Under the pieces are notes generated by a model that saw only the letters and a program-made list of their open reading frames with translations, was not told the origin of the DNA and ran no database searches. Below are positions 8,614-16,969 of a stretch of DNA of 64,000 nt, piece after piece. The position numbers and the translations under genes were made by a program. Source of the DNA: Actinomadura flavalba DSM 45200 (GTDB lineage Bacteria; Actinomycetota; Actinomycetes; Streptosporangiales; Streptosporangiaceae); NCBI RefSeq assembly GCF_000374305.1, contig NZ_KB894102.1, positions 62,001 to 126,000 of the forward strand, given 5' to 3'. Each line of letters opens with the position of its first letter. Within the stretch, counting starts at the first letter, position 1.

Positions 8614-10593
8614 TCAGACCTGGGCGCGGGACTCGATCGCGGCGACGATCTCGTCCGCCGCCGCCTCGGGGCTCACGCCGTTCTTCTGCTCACCGTCGCG
8701 GTAGCGGAACGAGACGGCGTCCTTGGCGACGTCGTCGTCCCCGGCGAGCAGCATGTACGGCACCTTCTGCTTCTGCGCGTTGCGGATCTTCTTCTGCATC
8801 CGGTCGGAGGAGGTGTCGACCTCGACCCGGACGCCGCGCGCCCGCAGCAGCGCCGCGACCTTCTCCAGGTGCGCGACGTGCGCGTCGCCGATCGGGATGC
8901 CGACGACCTGCACCGGCGCCAGCCACGGCGGCATCGCGCCCGCGTAGTGCTCCAGCAGCACGCCGAAGAACCGCTCGATCGACCCGAACAGCGCCCGGTG
9001 CAGCATGACGGGCCGCTTGCGGGTGCCGTCGGCCGCCTGGTACTCCAGCCCGAACCGCTCGGGCTGGTTCGGGTCGACCTGGATGGTGGAGAGCTGCCAG
9101 GTGCGGCCGATGGCGTCCTTGGCCTGCACGGAGATCTTCGGGCCGTAGAACGCGGCGCCGCCCGGGTCGGGGACCAGGTCCAGCCCGGTCTCCTCGGCGG
9201 CCTCGCGCAGTGCGCCGGTCGCCATCTCCCACATGTCGTCCGAGCCGATGAACTTGTCGGAGTCGTCGCGGGTGGACAGCTCCAGGAAGAACTCGGTGAG
9301 CCCGTAGTCGCGCAGCAGCCCGAGGACGAAGTCGAGCAGCCGCTTGATCTCGGTGCCCATGTCCTCCTGGGTGGTGTAGATGTGCGCGTCGTCCTGGGTC
9401 ATGCCGCGGACGCGGGTGAGGCCGTGCACGACGCCGGACTTCTCGTACCGGTACACCGAGCCGAACTCGAACAGCCGCAGCGGCAGCTCCCGGTAGGACC
9501 GGCCGCGCGCCCGGTAGATCAGGTTGTGCATCGGGCAGTTCATCGGCTTGAGGTAGTACTCGCTGCCGTCGACCTCCATCGGCGGGAAGATGTCCTCCTT
9601 GTACGAGCCGAGGTGGCCGGAGGTCTCGAACAGGCGGCCCTTGGTGATGTGGGGGGTGTTGACGAACTCGTACCCCTCCTCCTCGTGCCGCCGCCGCGAG
9701 TAGTCCTCCATGACGCGGCGGATCACGCCGCCCTTGGGGTGGAAGACCGCCAGGCCCGAGCCGATCTCGTCGGGGAAGGAGAACAGGTCGAGTTCGGCGC
9801 CGAGCTTGCGGTGGTCGCGCTTCTCGGCCTCGGCGAGCAGGTGCAGGTACTCGTCCTGCCTCTCGCGCGACTCCCACGCGGTGCCGTAGATGCGCTGGAG
9901 CTGCGGGTTCTTCTCGCTGCCGCGCCAGTACGCGCCGCCGGTGCGCATCAGCTTGAACGCCGGGATGACGCGGGTGGTCGGCACGTGCGGCCCGCGGCAC
10001 AGGTCCTTCCAGCGCAGGTCGCCGGTCTTGGCGTCGAGGTTGTCGTAGATGGTCAGCTCACCGGCGCCGACCTCGACGTCGGCGCCCTCACCGGCGTCGG
10101 CGGCGCCGCCCTTGAGGCCGATCAGCTCCAGCTTGTAGGGCTCGCCCGCCAGCTCGGCGCGGGCCTCGTCGTCGGAGACGGGGCGGCGCTCGAACCGCTG
10201 CGCCTGCTTGACGATCTCGCGCATGCGCTTCTCGATGCGCTTGAGGTCGTCGGGGGTGAACGGGTCGGTGACGTCGAAGTCGTAGTAGAAGCCGTTCTCC
10301 ACGGGCGGGCCGATGCCCAGCTTCGCGTCGGGGAACAGCTCCTGGACGGCCTGCGCCATCACGTGCGCCGCCGAGTGCCGCATGATGGCGCGGCCGTCGG
10401 GCGAACCGATCTCGACGGGCTCGACGGCGTCGCCGTCGGCGACCGGGTGCGCCAGGTCGCGCAGCTCACCGCCGACGCGGGCGGCGATCACGGTGCGGCC
10501 GTCGGCGTCGAGGGCCTGCCCGGCGGTCGTGCCGGCGGGCACCACCCGCTCGCTCCCGTCGAGGGTGATGCGCAGCTCAGACACGGTGGACAC
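8614..10593 (-). CDS. thrS: Threonyl-tRNA synthetase
   Basis: 659-residue class II synthetase. Order: TGS domain (about 1-62), editing domain with HSAAH at 73-77 and the CRGPHVPTTRVI motif, catalytic core with motif 2 (VRGMTQDDAH) and motif 3, C-terminal anticodon-binding domain (from about 560). The GTG start at 10593 has GAGGAGA just upstream. The transcript carries a threonine-rich leader peptide and a 13-bp hairpin, so expression is probably controlled by charged tRNA-Thr supply through attenuation. Confidence 0.95.
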   Translation of the reverse strand: MSTVSELRITLDGSERVVPAGTTAGQALDADGRTVIAARVGGELRDLAHPVADGDAVEPVEIGSPDGRAIMRHSAAHVMAQAVQELFPDAKLGIGPPVENGFYYDFDVTDPFTPDDLKRIEKRMREIVKQAQRFERRPVSDDEARAELAGEPYKLELIGLKGGAADAGEGADVEVGAGELTIYDNLDAKTGDLRWKDLCRGPHVPTTRVIPAFKLMRTGGAYWRGSEKNPQLQRIYGTAWESRERQDEYLHLLAEAEKRDHRKLGAELDLFSFPDEIGSGLAVFHPKGGVIRRVMEDYSRRRHEEEGYEFVNTPHITKGRLFETSGHLGSYKEDIFPPMEVDGSEYYLKPMNCPMHNLIYRARGRSYRELPLRLFEFGSVYRYEKSGVVHGLTRVRGMTQDDAHIYTTQEDMGTEIKRLLDFVLGLLRDYGLTEFFLELSTRDDSDKFIGSDDMWEMATGALREAAEETGLDLVPDPGGAAFYGPKISVQAKDAIGRTWQLSTIQVDPNQPERFGLEYQAADGTRKRPVMLHRALFGSIERFFGVLLEHYAGAMPPWLAPVQVVGIPIGDAHVAHLEKVAALLRARGVRVEVDTSSDRMQKKIRNAQKQKVPYMLLAGDDDVAKDAVSFRYRDGEQKNGVSPEAAADEIVAAIESRAQV

Positions 10594-10632
10594 GGAGATC
10601 TCCTCGTGATCGTGGGACGACCCGGAACGCGG

Positions 10633-10662
10633 TGAGGCCCCGGGATCGCTCCCGGGGCCTCA
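10633..10662 (-). terminator. Attenuator hairpin in the thrS leader
   Basis: Perfect 13-bp inverted repeat (tgaggccccggga 10633-10645, tcccggggcctca 10650-10662) with a 4-base loop. It lies 15 bases beyond the leader-peptide stop and about 40 bases before the thrS start on the minus strand. There is no U-tract. Its position after a Thr-codon-rich leader ORF makes it an attenuator candidate rather than a simple terminator of the upstream transporter. Confidence 0.65.
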
Positions 10663-10676
10663 GCGAACGTCGCGAC

Positions 10677-10739
10677 TCAGCGCGTGCGAGCGGGGCGCCG
10701 GGGCGTGCCCGGCGTCGTCGTGCTCGCGGCGTGAATCAT
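10677..10739 (-). CDS. thrS leader peptide (Thr-rich, 20 aa)
   Basis: Short ORF reading MIHAASTTTPGTPRRPARTR then TGA. Five of twenty codons are Thr and all five are ACG, three of them consecutive. A -10-like TACACT ends 7 bases before the ATG, so the mRNA may begin at the ATG (leaderless). A perfect 13-bp hairpin follows. The design matches ribosome-mediated attenuation: stalling at the ACG run when Thr-tRNA is scarce would let thrS be read. Too short for homology to prove it; the case rests on composition and position. Confidence 0.7.
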   Translation of the reverse strand: MIHAASTTTPGTPRRPARTR

Positions 10740-10746
10740 GGGCGTC

Positions 10747-10752
10747 AGTGTA
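10747..10752 (-). promoter_or_regulatory. Putative -10 box for the thrS leader transcript
   Basis: TACACT on the minus strand, 7 bases before the leader-peptide ATG at 10739. It lies just beyond the stop of the sugar-transporter gene. No convincing -35 is visible. Confidence 0.45.
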
Positions 10753-10754
10753 GC

Positions 10755-12218
10755 TCAGGACGTCGCTTCGCGCGGGCCGCGGAGCTGGTCCATGTCCTCC
10801 AGCTCACGGCCCTTGGTCTCGGGCACGGCCCGGAAGACGAAGACGAACGCCAGCAGGGCCATCGCGCAGTAGATGCCGTAGGCGAGGCCGAGCGAGAAGC
10901 CCGACAGGCCGGGGAACGACGTGGTGACGATCCAGTTCGCGATCCACTGCGCGGCGGCGGCGACGGCCAGCGCGGACGCGCGGATGAAGTTGTTGAACAT
11001 CTCGCCGAGCATGACCCACACGACCGGGCCCCACGTGGCGGCGAACGAGAACACGTACAGGTTGGCGGCGACGAGCGCGACCGGGCCGGTGATGTCCCCG
11101 AGCGACGGTTCGCCGTTCACGACGTTGGCGGTGGCGAAGCAGTACGTCAGGACTCCGAGCGTGACCGTCATGCCGGCGGCGCCGATCAGCAGCAGCGGGC
11201 GGCGGCCGATCTTGTCCACGAACAGGATCGCGATGACGGTGCCGAGGACGTTCACCACCGAGTTGATCACGGAGGTGAGCATCGCGTCGCCCTCGTTGAA
11301 CCCGACGGCCTGCCACAGCGTCGACGAGTAGTAGAAGATGACGTTGATGCCGACGAACTGCTGGAACACCGACAGCAGGACGCCGATCCAGACGATCGGC
11401 AGCAGCCCGAACCGGTTGCCGCGCAGGTCGCGCAGGTGGACGGGCCGCTCCACCTTGATCGACTTCACGATCTCGCCGATCTTGCGCTCGACCTCGCGCC
11501 GGCCCATGAGCTTGGCGAGCACCTCGCGGGCGGCGCCGATGTCCTTCTTCTTGACCAGGTAGCGGGGCGACTCGGGGATCGTCAGCGCGACGACTCCGTA
11601 GAGGATCGCGGGGATCGCCGCGCTGGCGAACATCCACCGCCAGGCCGAGCCGCCGGGGCCGAAGCTCTCCGACGCGCCGCCCGCCGCGCGGGCGATGAGG
11701 TAGTCGACGACGAGTGCGGCGAAGATGCCGAGCACGATCGCCATCTGCTGGAGCGAGCCGAGCCGGCCGCGCAGCGCCGCCGGGGCGATCTCGGCGATGT
11801 AGGCGGGCGCGATCACCGAGGCGGCGCCGACGGCCAGGCCGCCGAACAGCCGCCACAGCGTGAGGTCGACGGCGCTGAACGCCAGCGCCGAGCCGATCGC
11901 GCTGAGGAAGAAGATGAACGAGGCGACGAGCATGATCCGCACGCGGCCGTACCGGTCGGCCAGCGGCCCGGCGAACCAGGCGCCGACCGCGCAGCCGAGC
12001 AGCGCGGAGGCGACGACGAAGCCGATGGCGAGGTCGCTCAGGCCGAACTGCCGCTCGATCGCGTTGACCGTGCCGTTCACGACCGACGAGTCGTAGCCGA
12101 ACAGGAATCCGCCGAGCGCGGCGGCGCCGGCCAGCAGGATCGCGGTGGCGGCCGAGTGGTCCGGCTGCCGATCCTCCTCGGGCGCGCGAGCGACGCCACC
12201 ATCACCGTCTGTAGCCAT
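10755..12218 (-). CDS. MFS sugar porter family transporter
   Basis: 487 residues, 12 predicted membrane helices. Sugar-porter signatures are present in order: GGFLFGYDSSVVNG in helix 1, ADRYGRVR between helices 2 and 3, PESPRYLVKK before the central loop, and PETKGRELEDMDQL after helix 12. These are typical of proton-coupled hexose, xylose or inositol importers (XylE/GLUT type). No sugar-catabolic gene lies nearby, so the substrate is open. Lies immediately upstream of the thrS leader promoter. Confidence 0.85.
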   Translation of the reverse strand: MATDGDGGVARAPEEDRQPDHSAATAILLAGAAALGGFLFGYDSSVVNGTVNAIERQFGLSDLAIGFVVASALLGCAVGAWFAGPLADRYGRVRIMLVASFIFFLSAIGSALAFSAVDLTLWRLFGGLAVGAASVIAPAYIAEIAPAALRGRLGSLQQMAIVLGIFAALVVDYLIARAAGGASESFGPGGSAWRWMFASAAIPAILYGVVALTIPESPRYLVKKKDIGAAREVLAKLMGRREVERKIGEIVKSIKVERPVHLRDLRGNRFGLLPIVWIGVLLSVFQQFVGINVIFYYSSTLWQAVGFNEGDAMLTSVINSVVNVLGTVIAILFVDKIGRRPLLLIGAAGMTVTLGVLTYCFATANVVNGEPSLGDITGPVALVAANLYVFSFAATWGPVVWVMLGEMFNNFIRASALAVAAAAQWIANWIVTTSFPGLSGFSLGLAYGIYCAMALLAFVFVFRAVPETKGRELEDMDQLRGPREATS

Positions 12219-12275
12219 GACGGTGATCTTCCCTCTTCCCGCGCCGCTATGCCCGGCTCGAACCCTCGTTTCCGT

Positions 12276-12911
12276 TCAGTCGCGGGTGGCGACGCCGATG
12301 ACGCAGGGCGCGGCCGGGTGGAGGCTGCGCTCGCCGGGAAAACGGAAGTCGCGGCGCCGCCGGATGGTGAAGCCGGACGCGGCGATCCGGTCGGCCGTCG
12401 GGCGGGTCAGCCGGCATCCGGCGGCGACGTAGGGCCACACCACGTCGACGGCGCGCTGGTAGCGGACCATGGCCGGGGTGTCGCCGCGAACGTGCTCGTA
12501 GAAGCGCAGCTCGCCGCCGGGCCGCAGCGCGCGGCGCAGTTCGGCGAGGGCGCGGCCGGGGTCGCGCACCGAGCACAGGACGAGCGACACGACGGCGGTG
12601 TCGAAGGAGACGTCGGCCACGTCGAGGTCTTCGGCGAGGCCGGGCCGGACGGTCGCCGGCACCCGCGCGTCGCGCGCGGCGGCCTCGGCGCGGGCGCGCA
12701 GCGTCGGTTCGGGTTCGAGCGCGACGACCTCGGTGACGGTGGCGGGATAGTGCGCGAAGTTGGCGCCGTGCCCGGCGCCGACCTCCAGGACGCGGCCGCG
12801 CGCGCTCGCCAGCAGCTCGTCGCGCAGCTCGCCGCCGCCCGCCCTCGCGCACGCCGCGTCCATGCGGGGATAGAGCCGGGCGAAGATCGGGTGCCTGCGA
12901 TCATCGGTCAT
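12276..12911 (-). CDS. Class I SAM-dependent methyltransferase
   Basis: 211 residues. Motif I is VLEVGAGHGANF (about residues 41-52); the acidic end of strand 2 is VVALEPEPTLR; post-motif segments LRRALRPGGELRFYEH follow. This is the Methyltransf_11 type fold. Substrate unknown. It lies between the ssu operon terminator and the sugar porter, all on the minus strand, and 57 bases separate it from the porter gene. Confidence 0.75.
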   Translation of the reverse strand: MTDDRRHPIFARLYPRMDAACARAGGGELRDELLASARGRVLEVGAGHGANFAHYPATVTEVVALEPEPTLRARAEAAARDARVPATVRPGLAEDLDVADVSFDTAVVSLVLCSVRDPGRALAELRRALRPGGELRFYEHVRGDTPAMVRYQRAVDVVWPYVAAGCRLTRPTADRIAASGFTIRRRRDFRFPGERSLHPAAPCVIGVATRD

Positions 12912-12923
12912 CCCGGCAGTGTC

Positions 12924-12972
12924 CGCCGCCCCGGGGCCGTCCGCAAGGACGCGGACCGGTCCCGGGGCGGCG
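12924..12972 (-). terminator. Terminator after the ssu operon
   Basis: Long inverted repeat: a 12-bp perfect outer stem (cgccgccccggg 12924-12935, cccggggcggcg 12961-12972) and an inner gtccgc/gcggac pairing. It lies 21 bases beyond the ssuD stop and before the methyltransferase start. Confidence 0.65.
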
Positions 12973-12993
12973 CTCTCCCCGCGCCGGGAGGCG

Positions 12994-14145
12994 TCAGGCG
13001 GTGGCGCGCAGGGCGGTGGCCGCGCCCCGGCGCCGCAGTTCGGGCAGGACGCCCTCCCCGAACCAGTACGCCTCCTCCAGGTGCGGGTAGCCCGACAGCA
13101 CGAACTCCTCGATGCCGAGGGCCGCGTACTCCTCGATGAGGTCCGCGACCTCGGCGTGGCTGCCGACCAGCGCGGTGCCCGCGCCGCCGCGCACCAGGCC
13201 GACGCCCGCCCACAGGCCCGGGTGGATCTCCAGGTCGCGGACGGAGCCGCCGCCGGTGCGGTAGTTCTCGTGCAGGCGGCGCATCCGGGACTGGCCGACC
13301 GAGTCGCTGGAGGCCAGCGCCTTCTGCGCGACGTCGATGACCTCGGGGTCCAGGCCGTCCAGCAGCCGCCCCGCCTCGGTCCAGGCGGCCTCGGAGGTGT
13401 CGCGGGAGATCGTGTGCAGCCGGATGCCGAAGCGCAGGGTGCGGCCCTGCTCGGCCGCCAGGCCGCGAATCCACGCGATCTTCTCCGCGACCTGCGCGGG
13501 CGGTTCGCCCCAGGTGAGGTAGACGTCCACGTTGCGGGCCGCGACGGGCCCGGCGGCCGGGGACGAGCCGCCGAAGTAGATCTCCGGCAGCGGGTCCGGC
13601 GGGCGCGCGGTCGTGGCCCCCTCGACGTGGTAGTGCTCGCCCTCGAAGTCGAACGGGGTGCCGGTCCAGGCGCCCCGGACGATCCGCAGGAACTCGTCGG
13701 TGCGGGCGTAGCGCGCGGAGTGGTCGAGATGGTCGCCGAACCGGCGCTGCTCGGCCGCCTCGCCGCCGGTGACGACGTTGAGCAGCAGCCGCCCGCCGGA
13801 GATGCGCTGGTAGGTGGCGGCCATCTGCGCGGCGAGCGTCGGTGAGACGAACCCGGGCCGGAACGCCACGAGGAACTTCAGCCGGGACGTCTCGCGCAGC
13901 AGCGCGGCGGTGACGAGCCAGGCGTCCTCGCACCAGGTGCCGGTGGGGGTCAGGACGGCCTCGAAGCCGAGCTGTTCGGCCGACCGCGCCACCTGCGCGA
14001 GGTAGTCGATGTCGGGCGCGCGGTTGGCGTTGGCGGACGCGCCGGGCCCGCCGCCGTTGAGCAGCAGCGGCGCGTTGTGGCCGCCGCCGATCAGCGTGCG
14101 GCCGTCGCCGCTGGTGGGCAGGAACCAGTGGAAGCGCAGCGTCAC
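12994..14145 (-). CDS. ssuD: Alkanesulfonate monooxygenase (LLM flavin-dependent)
   Basis: 383-residue luciferase-like monooxygenase. The start MTLRFHWFLPTSGDGR and the segments VLTPTGTWCEDAW, RFGDHLDHSARY and EIYFGGSSPAA are typical of SsuD/SfnG enzymes. With FMNH2 and oxygen, SsuD releases sulfite and an aldehyde from alkanesulfonates, allowing their use as sulfur source. No NADPH:FMN reductase (SsuE) is present in the window, so flavin reduction must be supplied elsewhere. GTG start overlaps the ssuA stop by 4 bases. Last gene of the ssuCBAD operon. Confidence 0.85.
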   Translation of the reverse strand: MTLRFHWFLPTSGDGRTLIGGGHNAPLLLNGGGPGASANANRAPDIDYLAQVARSAEQLGFEAVLTPTGTWCEDAWLVTAALLRETSRLKFLVAFRPGFVSPTLAAQMAATYQRISGGRLLLNVVTGGEAAEQRRFGDHLDHSARYARTDEFLRIVRGAWTGTPFDFEGEHYHVEGATTARPPDPLPEIYFGGSSPAAGPVAARNVDVYLTWGEPPAQVAEKIAWIRGLAAEQGRTLRFGIRLHTISRDTSEAAWTEAGRLLDGLDPEVIDVAQKALASSDSVGQSRMRRLHENYRTGGGSVRDLEIHPGLWAGVGLVRGGAGTALVGSHAEVADLIEEYAALGIEEFVLSGYPHLEEAYWFGEGVLPELRRRGAATALRATA

Positions 14146-15152
14146 GGGGTCACCTCGATCGTGTTGTAGCGGCGGTCGACGAACTTCGCGAAGTCGATCT
14201 CGGTGGGGATCAGGCCCTGCTCGTGGAAGGCGTCCGCGAGCGCCTGCTCGTTGCGGACGAACTCATCATCGATCTTGAGTGCCTTGGCGATGCGCCGCTG
14301 CGCGGCGACCTCCGCGACGGGAAGCGGCAGGCCGGTGTCCTTGGACCAGACCTTCGCCCACTCCTTGTGCTTGTCGGTGGACCACGCCAGCGCGCGGATG
14401 CGGCGGGTCACCAGATCCCGGATCGCGGCCTCGCGCCCGGCGTCGTCCAGCGCGCGGTCGCCCGCGACCAGGACGTTGTAGCCGGTGGTGTAGCCGGTGC
14501 CGTCCACCAGCGTGCGGGCCTTGGTCTGCGCCTCGGCCTGGGCGGTGTAGGGGTCCCAGATGGCCCAGGCGTCGAGCTTGCCGGAGCTGAACGCGGCGAG
14601 CGCATCCGGCGGCGCCAGGTACTGCGGCTCGATGTCCTTGAACGACAGGCCGGCCTTGGCCAGCACGGTGAGCAGGTGGTAGTGCGCCGAGCTGCCCTTG
14701 GCGACCGCGACGCGCTTGCCCTTCAGCTCCGCCGGGTTCCGGAGCGGCGAGTTCGCCGGGACGACGATCGCCTGCCCCTTGAGGCCGAGGTCCGACACGG
14801 CCACGACCTTGATCTTCGAGCCGGCCGCCGCCGCGAAGACGGGCGGGGCGTTGCCGACCGGGCCGACGTCCAGGGCGCCCGCGTGCACGGCCTCCAGCAG
14901 CGGCGGGCCGGAGGTGAACTCCTTCCACTCGATCTTGTAGGGCACCTTGGCGAGTTCCCCGGCGGCGCCGAGCAGCGCCCGGAGGCCGCCCTTCTGGTCG
15001 CCGATCCGCAGCGTCACCTTGGTCAGGTCGGGCTTGCCGTCGGGGCCGAGCGCGACGGCGGGCTCGTCGTCCCCGCCGCAGGCGGCGGAACCCGCCGCCA
15101 GGACGAGCGCGAGGGCGGCCAGCAGGACGCGGGGACGGATCGTGCGGATCAT
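14142..15152 (-). CDS. ssuA: Aliphatic sulfonate ABC transporter, substrate-binding lipoprotein
   Basis: 336 residues. An N-terminal hydrophobic segment ends in ALVLAAGSAACGG, with a Cys usable as lipobox Cys (about residue 25), so it is probably a lipoprotein. The body is a type 2 periplasmic-binding fold of the NMT1/SsuA family: LRIGDQKGG, PVGNAPPVFAAAAG, WAIWDPYTAQAEA. It would capture sulfonates for SsuBC. ATG 15152 overlaps the ssuB stop by 4 bases. Confidence 0.85.
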   Translation of the reverse strand: MIRTIRPRVLLAALALVLAAGSAACGGDDEPAVALGPDGKPDLTKVTLRIGDQKGGLRALLGAAGELAKVPYKIEWKEFTSGPPLLEAVHAGALDVGPVGNAPPVFAAAAGSKIKVVAVSDLGLKGQAIVVPANSPLRNPAELKGKRVAVAKGSSAHYHLLTVLAKAGLSFKDIEPQYLAPPDALAAFSSGKLDAWAIWDPYTAQAEAQTKARTLVDGTGYTTGYNVLVAGDRALDDAGREAAIRDLVTRRIRALAWSTDKHKEWAKVWSKDTGLPLPVAEVAAQRRIAKALKIDDEFVRNEQALADAFHEQGLIPTEIDFAKFVDRRYNTIEVTP

Positions 15153-15892
15153 GCGGTTCCTTCGGGGGTGACGCCGAGCGTGGCGAGCAGCGTGGAGCGG
15201 AGGTCGAGCAGGTGGGGGTGGTCGCGGTGCCGGGGCCGGTCCAGGCCGACCCGGGACTCGTGCGCGATGCGGCCGCCGTCCAGGACCAGGACGCGGTCGG
15301 CGAGCAGCAGCGCCTCGTCGACGTCGTGGGTGACGAGCAGGATGCCGGGGCGGTGCCGCTCCCACAGGTCCAGGACGAGCCGGTGCATGGTGATGCGGGT
15401 GAGGGCGTCGAGCGCGCTGAACGGCTCGTCGAGCAGCAGCAGGTCGGGCCGGCGGACCAGCGCGCGGGCCAAGGACGCGCGCTGGGCCTCGCCACCCGAC
15501 AGCGTCAGCGGCCAGGCGCCGGCGCGGTCGATCAGGCCGACCTCGGTGAGCGCGCCGTCGGCGGCGGCGCCCGGGTCGGGGGTGCGCAGCCCGAGGGCCA
15601 CGTTGGCGCGGACGCGCTTCCACGGCAGCAGGCGCGGCTCCTGGAAGGCGACGGCGACGGTGCCGTCCACGGCGATGCCGTCCCGCTCACCGGCGGGTGC
15701 GGGGTCGAGCCCGGCCAGCGCCCGGAGCAGCGTCGATTTGCCCGAGCCGCTGCGGCCGAGCAGCGCGACGAACTCGCCGCGCCCGATCGTGACGTCCACG
15801 CCGTCCAGAACGGTGCGGTCGCCGAAGCGGCGGGAGAAGCCGGTGACGGTCGCCACGGCCTCGCCGGTCAGCGCAGGAACGTCGCGCGCCAT
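15149..15892 (-). CDS. ssuB: Aliphatic sulfonate ABC transporter, ATPase
   Basis: 247 residues. Walker A GRSGSGKST, Q-loop AFQEPRLLPWKRV, signature LSGGEAQRASLARAL, Walker B LLLLDEPFSALD and H-loop VTHDVDEAL are all intact. The Q-loop context is that of the SsuB/TauB nitrate-sulfonate-taurine group. It overlaps the end of ssuC by 25 bases and ssuA by 4, so the three are translationally linked. Confidence 0.9.
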   Translation of the reverse strand: MARDVPALTGEAVATVTGFSRRFGDRTVLDGVDVTIGRGEFVALLGRSGSGKSTLLRALAGLDPAPAGERDGIAVDGTVAVAFQEPRLLPWKRVRANVALGLRTPDPGAAADGALTEVGLIDRAGAWPLTLSGGEAQRASLARALVRRPDLLLLDEPFSALDALTRITMHRLVLDLWERHRPGILLVTHDVDEALLLADRVLVLDGGRIAHESRVGLDRPRHRDHPHLLDLRSTLLATLGVTPEGTA

Positions 15893-16698
15893 GACAGGGC
15901 CTTCCTCTCCAGCAGCCGCACGACCGCGTCGGTGGCCAGGCCGAGCGCCGCGTAGACGACGAGGCCGAGCACGACGATGTCGGTGCGGAGGAACTCGCGG
16001 GCGTTGTTGATCATGAAGCCGAGCCCGGACGACGCGTTGATCTGCTCGGCGACGATCAGCGCGAGCCAGGCGATGCCGAGGCTCTGCCGCAGGCCGACGA
16101 GCGCCTGGGGCAGCGCGCCGGGCAGCACGACGTGCCGGATCAGCGCGCCGCGTCCGAGGTCCAGCACCCGGGCGACCTCGCCGAGCCTGCCGTCCACTCC
16201 GCGGATGCCCGCGAAGGTGTTGAGGTAGAGCGGGAACACCACGCCGAGCGCGACGAGCCCGACCTTGGGCGTCTCACCGATCCCGAACCACAGGATGAAC
16301 AGCGGGATGAGGCCGAACAGCGGCAGCGCGCGGAGCATCTGCATGATCGGGTCGACGGCGTTCTCCCCGATCCGGCCGAGCCCGGCGACGAGGGCGAGGC
16401 CGATTCCGGCGGCGCCGCCGAGCAGGAAGCCGAGGGCCGCGCGCCGCACCGAGACGCCGATCGCCTCGGTGAGCGTGCCGTCGCGGAACAGCTCCACGCC
16501 GGTCGCGGCGATCGTGACGGGCGCGGCGAGCAGCCGTTCGGGCAGCAGCCCCGCGCTGGACAGCGCCTGCCACAGGACGAGGACGGCGAGCGGGCTGATC
16601 CAGCGGGCGAGGACGGCCGGACGCGGTGCGCGCGGGGCGCGCGGAGCCAGTCCGGCGCGCGGCGCGGGGCGCGCGAGGTCGAGGGAGGAGGTGGACAC
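15868..16698 (-). CDS. ssuC: Aliphatic sulfonate ABC transporter, permease
   Basis: 276 residues from GTG 16698, which has GAAGGG 6 bases upstream; longer in-frame starts run into the leader peptide region and are rejected. The N-terminal 35 residues are Arg/Pro/Ala-rich and cytosolic. Five to six membrane helices follow. The permease loop LGRGALIRHVVLPGALPQALVG is the EAA-type contact site for SsuB. First structural gene of ssuCBAD, 41 bases after the leader peptide stop. Confidence 0.85.
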   Translation of the reverse strand: MSTSSLDLARPAPRAGLAPRAPRAPRPAVLARWISPLAVLVLWQALSSAGLLPERLLAAPVTIAATGVELFRDGTLTEAIGVSVRRAALGFLLGGAAGIGLALVAGLGRIGENAVDPIMQMLRALPLFGLIPLFILWFGIGETPKVGLVALGVVFPLYLNTFAGIRGVDGRLGEVARVLDLGRGALIRHVVLPGALPQALVGLRQSLGIAWLALIVAEQINASSGLGFMINNAREFLRTDIVVLGLVVYAALGLATDAVVRLLERKALSWRATFLR

Positions 16699-16739
16699 GG
16701 GGAACCCTTCGGGTGCGGAGCAGGCCGGATGTGAGCGCG

Positions 16740-16820
16740 TCAGAGCCGACACAGGCAGCTCGCCTGGCGCCGGAGATCGACGTGCAGGCGGGCGACGAGA
16801 AGGGAGGAGGGGTGTTCCAC
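16740..16820 (-). CDS. Leader peptide upstream of ssuCBAD (Cys-containing, 26 aa)
   Basis: GTG-initiated ORF reading (M)EHPSSLLVARLHVDLRRQ and then ASCLCRL before TGA. The LVxRLHVDLxRQ core followed by a C-x-C near the end is the pattern I know from small putative leader peptides in front of sulfur-assimilation operons in actinomycetes. GGGTGGAG precedes the GTG. The two Cys codons near the stop suit sensing of Cys-tRNA supply, so it probably tunes ssu expression to cysteine status. No clear terminator hairpin is visible between it and ssuC, so the mechanism is uncertain. Confidence 0.7.
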   Translation of the reverse strand: MEHPSSLLVARLHVDLRRQASCLCRL

Positions 16821-16843
16821 GGGCTCCACCCTGACCGATATTT

Positions 16844-16878
16844 CCCACTAAGTCAATCGACAATACTGGTTAAGTGGG
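16844..16878. promoter_or_regulatory. Imperfect inverted repeat in the ssu promoter region
   Basis: cccacta (16844-16850) and taagtggg (16871-16878) are near-complementary arms spaced by 20 bases in an unusually AT-rich stretch, about 25-55 bases before the ssu leader GTG on the minus strand. Position fits an activator or repressor site for the sulfonate operon; the protein is not identified. Confidence 0.35.
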
Positions 16879-16955
16879 TTACGGACGGGACCGCTACCTG
16901 CGGCGCCGGTTGCGATCTCCACCCGGCGGGGCATGCCGCGGCCTCGCGCGCCGCC

Positions 16956-16961
16956 TAGGCT
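16956..16961 (+). promoter_or_regulatory. Putative -10 box for the histidine kinase (leaderless)
   Basis: TAGGCT ends 8 bases before ATG 16970, leaving no room for a 5' leader. No ribosome site precedes the ATG. Confidence 0.4.
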
Positions 16962-16969
16962 CAGCATTG

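Noticed and set aside
10633..10739. T-box riboswitch as explanation for the thrS leader
   Set aside because: No T-box sequence or specifier stem is visible and the leader is too short; the Thr-rich ORF plus hairpin explains it better.
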